NCBI GenBank assembly: GCA_027422505.1
Contig: JAPQWV010000001.1
Location: 1,426,001-1,490,000, forward strand
Direction: 5' to 3'
Length of the DNA stretch: 64,000 nt
Source of the DNA: Craterostigma plantagineum
Taxonomy: Eukaryota > Streptophyta > Magnoliopsida > Lamiales > Linderniaceae
Shown: positions 51,660-61,149 of the stretch, piece by piece
Layout: every line of letters starts with the position of its first letter
How positions within the stretch are numbered: the first letter of the stretch is position 1
Notes under the pieces: model-generated
The model's database searches: none
The model's input: the letters and a program-made list of their open reading frames with translations, nothing else
What the model was told of the DNA's origin: nothing
Program-made: the position numbers and the translations under genes

Positions 51660-52512
51660 CTAGAAACCATTGTGTAATGGTTTCAATCGGTTAATGAGTT
51701 GTGGAAGTGGGTAAATATTGCGTTACTATACCTTACTGCTTTTTTCTGGGATTTTCGATATATTGCAGAATGCGAGATGAGAGAGAATAACAGATTTAGT
51801 TGAGAAGGAAGAAGTAGGTTTAATAGAAACTTCTGGCCCGTGTTTGGCCCAAGACTTCATGGTCCAGCCCAGCCTAAATCCTCGATCCCTTTGCTCTTTT
51901 CTACTTCAACAAGCTTATCTTCGCCGGCGATTTTCGACCGTCTCTTGCCGCCCAGAAACTTCAGAGTCCGGCTAAGAGATTATCCGCCGCAAGCTCAACT
52001 TTGGTAAACTCGTCGTGTTTTTTAAATTTGATTGAGGAGAGTTCGTTTACGATAGCCTGTGAGTTCGTTTTTGTATCTAATTGGTGAGCCACACCAACGA
52101 TTGCGCTCTGCGAGTCTGCTCGAGCCGTAATCTGTGATTCATTGTTGTATCTTCTTCAATGATCTGTTTTCATTTGAAGTCTATCACTAAATCTCTGTGC
52201 TATAATTTTACGGATTGGTAAAATTGGTTTACATTGTTGGATGGGGGATATGAGGTTAAGCGGAAACTCATTAACATAGGATTTGGCGGTTGTTCTTGGG
52301 TTTTTTTTCAGATTGATTGTTTCTTTTAGGTGATTTCTTCTTATTCCTTTCATAGGAAGACAACTTTTATGAGATGAGATGATTCATCCACCACAACCTC
52401 ATCTGCTTCGCTTATCAGCCTTTTAATCCTCACCACCGTTGAATCCCTAGAAAAGAAAAACCCGAAACCCAAGATTCTATCGATAATTCAGACCATCGAT
52501 CACTAAACTTCG
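51660..52512. other. Leader region of CcmA gene
   Basis: Contains the promoter and 5' leader. A donor-like TTTG|GTAAAC near 52003 and an acceptor-like CATAG near 52350-52355 suggest an intron in the untranslated leader, a common arrangement for single-coding-exon plant genes. I see no separate gene. Confidence 0.45.
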
Positions 52513-53202
52513 ATGACCCTCCGAAAACCACCCATCCCTCGACTCCTCCTCAACGACGTCTCGTGCATGAGGAACGCACAGCAGATCCTCCGCCACGTCA
52601 ACGTCTCCCTCCACGACGGTGGGGCCCTCGTTCTTACAGGGACCAACGGTTCAGGCAAGACAACCTTCCTACGAATGCTGGCCGGCTTCACGAAGCCATC
52701 AGCCGGCGAAATCCTATGGAACGGCCACAACACAAACATCTCAGGCATCTTCCATCAGTACAAGCTTCAGCTCAATTGGCTCTCACTCAAGGACGCAATC
52801 AAGGAGAAGTTCACAGTCCTAGACAACGTCCTATGGTTCGAGATTCTCGAGGGCAAGCAGGGAAAGTCCATGCCCGCCTTGGAGCTCATGGGGCTCGGCA
52901 GATTGGCCAATGAGAAGGCGAGGATGCTCTCCATGGGTCAGAGGAAGAGGCTTCAGCTTGCTAGGCTTTTGGCCATCGATAGGCCTATATGGTTGCTTGA
53001 TGAGCCCTCGGTGGCGTTAGATCAAGAAGGGGTGAAATTGCTCGAGTATATCATTAAAGAACATAGAAAGAAAGGCGGGATTGTGATTGTTGCTACTCAT
53101 CTGCCTATAGAGATGGACGATGCGATGATTTTGAAGCTTCCTCCGAGGTTTCCGAGGAGGATGACTTTGGTCGATATGTTGGATCGTGGGGGATTGGATT
53201 AG
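52513..53202 (+). CDS. Cytochrome c maturation ABC ATPase CcmA (ABCI1)
   Basis: A single coding exon, 229 aa, start MTLRKPPIP. ABC-ATPase motifs are in order: Walker A TGTNGSGKTT (about 42-51), the signature LSMGQRKRLQ, and Walker B IWLLDEPS, with the H-loop at VATHLP. It is short and has no membrane segments, as expected for the soluble half. CcmA/ABCI1 pairs with mitochondrial CcmB and CcmC in system-I cytochrome c biogenesis. In plants CcmA is nuclear-encoded while CcmB and CcmC are mitochondrial, so the protein must be imported. An N-terminal presequence is not obvious, but the leader is basic (LRKPPIPR). Confidence 0.95.
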   Translation: MTLRKPPIPRLLLNDVSCMRNAQQILRHVNVSLHDGGALVLTGTNGSGKTTFLRMLAGFTKPSAGEILWNGHNTNISGIFHQYKLQLNWLSLKDAIKEKFTVLDNVLWFEILEGKQGKSMPALELMGLGRLANEKARMLSMGQRKRLQLARLLAIDRPIWLLDEPSVALDQEGVKLLEYIIKEHRKKGGIVIVATHLPIEMDDAMILKLPPRFPRRMTLVDMLDRGGLD

Positions 53203-53466
53203 GGCAAGAAACTAATTATGGGTTTCTTTTGGTATGGTGGATTGCTTGATTATCTTGATTATTGCATTCTAACACCTCTCTCTCTCTGTAATAACTTTTT
53301 GTGCTGTTGAACTTCATGACAGTTTCTTGAAGAGAAATCTCAGAGAAGCTCAATGTATATACACACACGGAGGACCATACCAAGCAAAAAGCGTAACAGA
53401 AACACTATATGCAGTTATTATGAGACTCTTGAAAATACAGATGGTATATTAAAAGCAACCACATGG

Positions 53467-53799
53467 CTAGAAAGGTTTGCAGATTTGATGAAAAGGGCTT
53501 CCGTTGAAGCCATTCTTATTACTCAAATAACTCTTCCCTGAGGATCTTCTTGGAGTTGAATTCACGGCGAACCTCATCTGTTCTATCAAGGCTTCGGTGT
53601 TTCCTTGCTCGGATAGAATCTCCTCTAAATCTTTCGAATCGATCATCAGCTTAACCTTCCAAACTCCTTCTCCTTGACATGGAAGAACTTCGAGGGATTT
53701 ATTACGGTCCAAAGCGAATCGCGTGGAAGCTGATAAATTGCTCCCAGTATTCTGATTATCAATCCATTGTGCATCTGTTTTAAACGAGCAGTTGCCCAT
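53467..53799 (-). CDS. Short DUF4228-like (PADRE) protein, MGNC start
   Basis: 110 aa. The start MGNCSFKT was preferred over an in-frame Met 15 codons earlier because MGNC is the usual myristoylation/palmitoylation start of this family. The middle holds GEGVWKVKLMIDSKDLEEIL, then TEALIEQMRF, the C-terminal part of DUF4228, a plant family with many stress- and pathogen-induced members. The N-terminal part of the domain is shorter than in most members, and I see no second exon. Membrane anchoring by lipidation is likely; biochemical function is unknown. Confidence 0.75.
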   Translation of the reverse strand: MGNCSFKTDAQWIDNQNTGSNLSASTRFALDRNKSLEVLPCQGEGVWKVKLMIDSKDLEEILSEQGNTEALIEQMRFAVNSTPRRSSGKSYLSNKNGFNGSPFHQICKPF

Positions 53800-54017
53800 G
53801 ATGTAAGAACACTCTAAGTTCTTTGAACTACTGTGAAATTGCAAGAGAATTGTGCGTGGTTATTTATATAGAACATGAACTATTCTTGAAATGACGTTTC
53901 ACCGAATAGTCACGGACGTGGGAATGAATCATGACATGTTTGTGGGCTGTCTTAATAGTAATGTACACGAAAATTAATTAAAGGGAATATTTTCAGATGT
54001 CTGTATTGTGTTGTAAT

Positions 54018-54847
54018 CAGTGTTTTAAAACGCGCTGGATCGCGCGCTTCGACGCGCGCGATCGCGTGTTTCTCCGTCAAAACGCTTCAACGCGTTTTAA
54101 ATTTCGCGTTTATTTTTTTATTATTTTTTCTTGTTTCGACGGATTTTCCGTCGAAAATTCTTGATATTCCGTCGCAAATGACTTGATGCTCTGACATAAA
54201 TGCGTTGTAGACTTGCTCTGAGTTCTGACATAATTTAAGCTCAGACAATAATTAAGACAATAATTTAAGCTCTGACATAATTTATCGGTTTGCTCATACT
54301 ATAATATTTTATTTTTATTCCTTTTTATTTAGACTTATACTAATAATTAAAACGTCTTTATTTTGAATAATTTATATGAAAAAAAATACATAAGTATATC
54401 CATTTTATTCCTTGTTTCATGATGATCATAATGACATGCATATCATATATTTTTCGATACCATATAATTTTCGTTAGTTATAAGAATCATTTTAATAGCT
54501 TATTTTAGTTGTATTTTTAAGCTGTAAAAATGATTATTTAATTGATATAAGTCCTATTTTATTGTCGGGATTATATAAACTTTTTACTATATAATTCATA
54601 TATATTTTAATTAATTTTGTACCTTATTATTATTTCATTGAATTTCTAAAGAAAATATAGATTATTTAGTCTCTAAATACAATAACGATATAAAAAGTGA
54701 CCATATTTATATTTATTATATATTATATATAAATTTGTATTATATTTAGATTATCCGAAATACTCACGCAATGCGCTACGCTATTTACGCTACGCGCTAA
54801 CGACACTAAAACGCGACGCACTGCGCTATGCGCTTTTTAAAACATTG
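54018..54847. mobile_element. hAT-type MITE, 830 bp
   Basis: The left end CAGTGTTTTAAAACGCGCTG pairs with the right end (CGCTTTTTAAAACATTG read outward). The 8-bp flank GTTGTAAT is perfectly duplicated at 54010-54017 and 54848-54855, which fits hAT. Inside each end is a CG-rich block (for example GATCGCGCGCTTCGACGCGC at 54039); the rest is AT-rich. No transposase. Unlike the two 540-bp MITEs it is CG- rather than GGG-rich at the ends, so I treat it as a separate family. Confidence 0.88.
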
Positions 54848-54964
54848 GTTGTAATTGTCGATTGATCGATCAGTAGGAGGAAAAATCAAGCTTGGGGTTT
54901 TTTTATGAACATTTCCACAGTTGTTGCCTGTACAGTACACGACGGCATTTGATAATGATATATT

Positions 54965-54986
54965 GTATATATATATATATATATAT
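54965..54986. repeat. (TA)n microsatellite
   Basis: An uninterrupted run of alternating T and A in AT-rich DNA just right of the hAT MITE. Confidence 0.8.
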
Positions 54987-55089
54987 AAATCGAATGTATA
55001 AGAGTTACATTGTACATATTCGTTGTAAGGAGGGTGTGAGTGACCCATTACATAATATGCAGATAATAAGACGAAAATAATATTTCCAA

Positions 55090-58000
55090 GAAGATGACAA
55101 CTAGTAGCATATATTGGAGGGAAGTTTTCTTTTCATTTACTTTTTTACAGCTCTAATTGGACCTTCCTAAACTGGGTTGGTAATATAATGGGCTGAGCTA
55201 AGGTCCGATAAGGTGTCATAGTAAGTCTCAAATCTTTTTTTTCAAATTTTTTTATTAATTATGCTAAATAGCAAGTTAAGTAACAAAAAACTATATTGTA
55301 TAGTATGAATTGGCATCACTAAGTAATTCGTTTACACAAAAGTTATGACTACATGCTATTAATAGGCATTCTGCAAATAACGTATGAAAAGTTGATGGTA
55401 GTAAAGGGACAAGAATCTTAATTTAAAAAATAGCTAGTTTCGATATAAAGCAATCATCAAAGCACAATGTGTGCAACAACTTAGGTAATACTTAACTAGA
55501 CGCCCTATTATAAGTTTATAACTATACCTTAAATATAAAAAGAACGTAAGTGGGAAAATCTTTAGCATCTTTCATTTGACCAAGTAGTAGTGGTCGTGAC
55601 GAACAAGGTGAAGTAATAAAATGTGATTTTCAATAATTTAACTTCCATTGCCACAATAAAATATAGCCATCTTTTGTTTTGGCATAATGCACGGACATGT
55701 AATATCACGTAGCGTACGTGTTATTGGTTTGTCGTGACTCTTAACAAAGTTAATCCATTAAGTTAAGGAGCTAATCAAACATTAGGGAATTAAAACAATC
55801 TATTAGACACAAGCACTCATGATTCCGGCAATTATCTATGTACTAATAAAAAAGAAAATTTTAAAGCGCGCTGCGTCGGATAAAAAAAAGCCTTTTTTTA
55901 ATGGAGATAATAATTATGGAGGTATCGTACTATTTAATTTTGGTGGGTATTTCCAATTCCAGCTCAGGCACTCTAAGAAAAAACAAATTACGGGACTACT
56001 ACTATTCGCACCTCCTTTACCTTGGAAACGTTTAACTTGGAAAAATATGTTTTCTCATGGTTTCAATAATCATAATTATCATTATTATCACCATTAATTA
56101 ATCACAATTAATTTCGCCATTTATTAATCACCATTAATATTTCCATTCATTTTTCCTCGAAACAATTTTCACAGATTTTTAGATGAGACACTCTTTCCAT
56201 TTTTAATAATAGTAACCATCATATTTTCCAGTCATAAACATTATATATATATATATATTATACTATTTTTTTACACATGCAAAATACGGTACCTATCTAT
56301 CAGTATTATATGTTAATAAAATTATTAAATTTATGTTAATAGTGGGTAGTTATAGTGGAAGTAATATGTGGTAGTGGGATTTTTTGTGGTTTTTATTATT
56401 TAATTTATTTTTAAGTTAAGCAACATATGGCATCATATGAGAACACCTGCATTTTATAATTATATAAAATTTATTCTGGTATTTTTTGCATATTCTATGT
56501 GTGTACTAAAAATATAACTATGTTTAATGTACTTTTAATTTTAGTATTTAAATTCATAGTATTCGATGAAATATTATTTTTAAATATGTAAAAGGTAAAA
56601 TAATTTGTCGAGATATCATATGTTAATGTTACTTTTTAATTTTAGTATTTAAATCATAGTATTCGATGAAATATTATTTTTAAATATGTAAAAGGTAAAA
56701 TAATTTGTCGAGATATCATTATAACAAAAAAAATGAATGAATGATAAATATTTTAAGTATAATTAAAAATTAATATGTGAAGATATAATTAGAATAATAA
56801 AAAATTAAAGGTTTGTGTTTAGGTCATAGATGATAAAAATAGAAAAAGTCTTCAAAGTTAAGTTAATTAATATTTGGTCAAAATGATATGAAGCTGTTAA
56901 TAATTGTGTGATAATTATCAGGGTGTCTAAATAGAATCTAAGGGAGTCTATATAGAACGTGATGTCGATTTATGTCCCTGCGACATATCGTTTTTCTGTA
57001 ATGTGATTCAGAATCCTCCCTACATAAAAATGAATTAAATATAGGAGCAGCTAACTTCATCGAGAAATTCAAGGAGTTTGACAATATGTTTATATTATTC
57101 AAAATGTGTGTAAATATTTATACACGTAGCATCATCCATGATAATTATTTCAGAATTACTTACGACTCATCACTCGACCAAGCAACAAGACCACCCAAAT
57201 TAAACTGCACAAAATATCGAAGCACATTGTCAATATTTTTTTCATTTATTTGGCTGAAAATATAAAAATCGGTACTAAATCTAATGCTTGTAATAAGTGT
57301 AATAATTGAGATGTTGCAGGTCAAAAAAACACTGATGGCACCAACTTTATCCGACATATGAAGAAGGTGTTTAAGGCTGTGTCACTCCATGTAAGTCAAG
57401 GCTTTCTTATCCACGCACTCGATTCTAATTTTTATACGATTAATTTTTGGAAATTTACATCTATTTTTTGCCCCTTGTCCATAATTAGCTTATAATGTCC
57501 CCAAGTGTTCAGACATAACCCACTTCCAAATTTTGCAACTAAGTGCCTCTAATAGCCCGAGTTATAATTCAATGAAATTATTTCAAACGACATAATATTT
57601 AGACAATTCGAAAGAAAAGTAGCAAAATTAATACAACACGTTACTACTCATGGAAAAGCCGGTTCCACGCCCAAAATCCACGGATGATTTTGACATTTAA
57701 TAATATTTCTGATTTAATTTCCATATTTTATATCAATAGTTAGTCGCAGTCAAGAGAGCTTGGTGCATGACAAGGAAATGTCGGTTTATTTTTCTTTTTT
57801 TTAGTGGTATATTCTCATGAAAATATGGAGTACGGTCAAAGAAATTATACATTTTATGCTAGTGAATTTGATTTTATTTTTTTTTACTACTAAGCCACGC
57901 AACTTTTATAGTTCAAGTAATTATCTATTACAGTCATAGAATTGAGTAGCATATTCGCCTGGCCTGTGGTAATTATCATTTTCTTACATTTTTCCATCCC

Positions 58001-58460
58001 TACCTACCTCATCTCTAATTGGGTGATTAATTTTGTTGAAATAGTAAAAGATAAATAAATAAAGCGTCCGTTTATGCTAACTAACATCATTAAACTGTTT
58101 TTTCAACGTATTGGACTTTTGATCCACTATTCCATTGTTCATTGTTACATGAATAACAAAATAAAATAAAATTTATGGAAAGCATCATCGCTATTGTTAC
58201 TCAACACTGTAAAAGGACAATACTTTTTAGGTCATCGTCACATGCGTTGGAGCTTCGTACGAAATAAAAAAAGAAAAAACAAAGTGGTCCAAACTCAAAA
58301 GTCGACCGTACTAAATCTTCTTCTTCATCATAATCAATTGAAGCAGACGACTAAGAAATAAAATTGCATTGGCAGTGCCACGTGGACGCATCTGATGACC
58401 TGTGTTTGGACCACTGAGGTCAGTGTTCGTACCATATTACATTACAGCCTAATGTAATAA
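55090..58460. other. AT-rich intergenic, no gene recognised
   Basis: Very AT-rich with no gene that I can support. It contains a 100-bp tandem duplication (separate entry) and a TA run near 56243-56262. Short frames at 55819-56097 and 57160-57357 have no recognisable family; the latter ends in WSSDES, vaguely like a chitinase-fold end, but this is not enough to call. Repeated AAATTAA-type tracts suggest decayed repeats. Confidence 0.5.
56521..56719. repeat. 100-bp tandem duplication
   Basis: Two adjacent copies, 56521-56620 and 56621-56719, differ only by a few small changes near their starts. There is no coding feature; it is probably a recent replication or unequal-exchange event. Confidence 0.88.
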
Positions 58461-58469
58461 AAAATAAAA

Positions 58470-59634
58470 GGGAAATTCCGCCTGGTACCCCGTACTTAAA
58501 CGTTTTCCAGTTGGTGACCGAACTTAATTTCGATTCCGCTTGGTACCCCTGAACTACTAGAAAATGTAGCCACGTAACCCTGAATGACCAAAACTGCAAT
58601 TTTTGTGGGTTTAGCCGTTAAGTACCAACGGATATTGGAAAAGACTAAAATGGCCCTGACAAACACATTTTCTCATTTCTTCCTCCGCACTGGTGGAGCT
58701 CAAACTCCACGAAAACTCCAGGAGCACCTCTCCGGCGTTCTCTACCCTAATATCAAAGCCCAGATCATGCGTGGCGGGGTTGGCTCGATTCGTCTGCGGT
58801 GGCGCGTGTCTCGGTATAGCCCGATCTTCCGGCTCACGAGCTAGAGAAGCTCTACCTCCACTCCAATCGGTTTGTGGGCAGCATCAAGGAAGATTTAGGG
58901 AGCCTGACGAGCTTCCTTGAGCTGACATTGTACGACAATCAGCTCGCCGGCGAGGTTCCAAGAACCGTCGGCGGTCTGCAGAGGCTCGAAGTGTTCTGCG
59001 CCGGCGGTAATAAGAACCTCGGAGGGTCTCTCCCCAGCGAAATCGGAAACTGTACGAATCTGAAGCTTTTGGGCCTGGCCGAGACGAGTCTGTCGGGATT
59101 CTTACCGTCTTCTTTGGGTCAGCTGAAGAACTTGGAGACGATTGTTCTGTACACCACTCTGATCTCCGGCCAGATCCCACCGGAGCTCGGCGACTGCAAA
59201 AATCCCCTCACTGGCTCCATCCCGGCGATGCTGGGGAACCTCGCCAGCCTAGAGAACTTGCTGCTGTGGCAGAACAACCTCGTCGGCGCAATCCCGCCGG
59301 AGATTGGAACTGTAATTCGAAGATGACGATGATGGATGACTTTTTCATGTGAAGAAGATGAAATCGATTTTTCATTTTTTTTTATTTTGACGTGCCAATT
59401 TCAAAGGGAGCTCTTTTGTTTTATTTTAATTTCATTTATGATAATTAGGGTGTTATAGTCTTTTCTCAATATCCGTTAGTACTTAACGGCTAAAACCCAC
59501 AAAAATTGCAATTTTAGTAATTCAGGGTTACGTGGCCACGTTTCTAGTAGTTCAGGGGTACCAACCGGAAACAAAATTAGGTTTGGTCACCAACTGGAAA
59601 ACGCTGAAGTACGGGGGTACCAGACGGAATTTCC
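58470..59634 (+). mobile_element. Mutator-type element carrying an LRR receptor-kinase fragment (Pack-MULE-like)
   Basis: The left TIR is 58471-58657 and the right TIR is 59447-59634, each about 187 bp and roughly 85% identical in inverted orientation. The ends read GGAAATTCCGCCTGGTACCC and CGGAATTTCC. The flanks AAAATAAAAG (58461-58470) and AAAATAAAAA (59635-59644) match at nine of ten positions, consistent with a Mutator duplication, though in A-rich DNA. Between the TIRs about 600 bp of GC-rich coding sequence derives from a host gene (next entry). No transposase. Confidence 0.85.
58690..59326 (+). pseudogene. Captured LRR receptor-like kinase ectodomain fragment
   Basis: The frame 58874-59326 (150 codons) reads leucine-rich repeats: LTLYDNQLAGEVPRTVGGLQ, EIGNCTNLKLLGLAETSLSG, LKNLETIVLYTTLISGQIPP, ending LLLWQNNLVGAIPPEIGT. 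Spacing and sequence match LRR-RLKs of the RGF-receptor type (At4g26540-like, from memory). A jump within ELGDCKNPLTGSIPAMLG removes part of a repeat. Upstream, 58690-58870 has LRR pieces in other frames, for example EKLYLHSNRFVGS spread across a break. There is no start, signal peptide, membrane span or kinase. It is a gene fragment inside the transposon. Whether it is expressed or gives small RNAs against its parent is not visible here. Confidence 0.85.
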
Positions 59635-59682
59635 AAAATAAAAATATTGAGATAAATTATATTACACGATACGAGAAAAACC

Positions 59683-60097
59683 AGCGAGTATCCACGGAAA
59701 AATACTCATTTATATAAAAATTCGCAAGTCAGTACTTTGTCAGATTTTTTTATATGTAGGTGTCTATTCGAATAAATTTTTTGCACATTGGTACCTGTTC
59801 CACCGCAAAGTACGTCATAGAGCACATTTAGATACCATAAAGAAACGTATTATATTATACATTGAGAAAACTGTACATTATATAACACATTAATGTATCA
59901 TATAGAACGTATATAGGTACCATATGTGGCTCTGTGTGTCCATATGAACTCGTGACGTGGTACGTAATACATATATAAAAGGTACGTCAAGATTGTGAAA
60001 ACAGTACACAAAATCGAACGGGTACTTATATAAAAAAAATTCAGACTGGGTACCCGACTTGCAACTTTTTATAAAATGGGCATTCACTAGATTCACC
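59683..60097. repeat. Mutator-type MITE, diverged copy of 28438-28856
   Basis: It shares the interior GGTACC-rich sequence and the end structure with the element at 28438-28856. The right end TAGATTCACC read inward gives GGTGAATCTA. The left end near 59683 is diverged, and I cannot fix its boundary or a target duplication; right of it AAAAATCAA may pair with AAAAACCAG on the left. It lies about 50 bp from the LRR-carrying element. Confidence 0.65.
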
Positions 60098-60109
60098 AAA
60101 AATCAATTT

Positions 60110-61149
60110 TTGCTACACTTTCTAACGTTGTTCTATTTTAATTTCTTGTTCTCCTTGACTTGGGGTTTGAGTGGCATTATTGTAATTAAATGGTCAGTAG
60201 AGGTCAAACTTTATTTAATTTGACGTAATTAATACTATTATAATATTTGAGAGAATTGTTATTGCCTGGAATTAAGTGGAGCCAACTGTTGCCTGTCGCC
60301 GAACGGACGACCAATCACGCGCCGACACTTACTGCTAGTAAAGTAGTTATTAATTACCAATGAAATAACCTAAAAAAGGTTGTTAATTACTACTAATATT
60401 GGACATGATTTTATAGTTACGTACGACACCAGACGAGGTAAAAATATTTATTACTTACAATAAGTCAGTTTTAACTAAAAATTTATTGCTAATAAATGAC
60501 CCACCTACCTTACCTATAGGGTATTTTGTTCTGAAATTCAACTTCCATCGAACGACATTTTATTAAATTAAAAAAGAAAACACTACGAAGGAATTGAACA
60601 GATGAAAAGCATATTCCGACAGCTGACGTAAGCTGAACGGACCGGACCAACTTCAGCAGAAAATCCATTAACCATAGTTAGTTAAGCTAACCATACACAC
60701 AGTTCCACTCACACACAGTACACGCAGTGTACAGTGTGAGTGAAAACGGAGACAACCAACCAACAAACTAAACCACGGTCTTGAGAATCCAACGTTGTTG
60801 TTACTTTTTCTTTCTTTTTTTTTTCTTTCCTATTATTAATATATATCCTCAGCGTCAATACTGATCTGCAATCTTTTCGTTTTCTACCATCACAGTAAAT
60901 TTGCCTCGAAGAAGAAGAAGAAGAAGAAGAAGAAGAAGAGTAAATTCAAGAAAACTGTCCACTAACAGTGTTGTTATGTAGAGTCAAACAATCGACTTTC
61001 AGTCCTCTGCTTTTTTGAACCTTTCAATAGCTCTGTGAATTCACTGTGCGGTCTTTTTTACAAGAATAGCATCACTGTTTGAGTCTGTGAGCCTTTGTTG
61101 AGGATTGCAGTTATAAAAAATCGGAACTTTGTAAGAAGATTGCGGTGTT
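60110..61149 (+). promoter_or_regulatory. ARF promoter and leader with start-stop uORF
   Basis: A TATA-like TTAATATATAT lies at about 60834-60845. The leader that follows has a GAA run at 60908-60940 and is otherwise T-rich. Between TATA and the ARF start there is only one upstream AUG, at 60976, immediately followed by TAG (60979-60981). It is therefore an AUG-stop element. ARF mRNAs of other plants are known to carry uORFs that reduce translation and respond to ribosome or eIF3h mutations. Confidence 0.6.
60908..60940. repeat. (GAA)n microsatellite in ARF leader
   Basis: About ten GAA units in the probable 5' untranslated leader of the ARF gene; purine-rich, possibly variable in length. 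Confidence 0.85.

Noticed and set aside
57160..57357. 65-codon frame (-) ending WSSDES, slightly like a chitinase-fold terminus
   Set aside because: No other part of such a gene is visible nearby; similarity is too short to trust.
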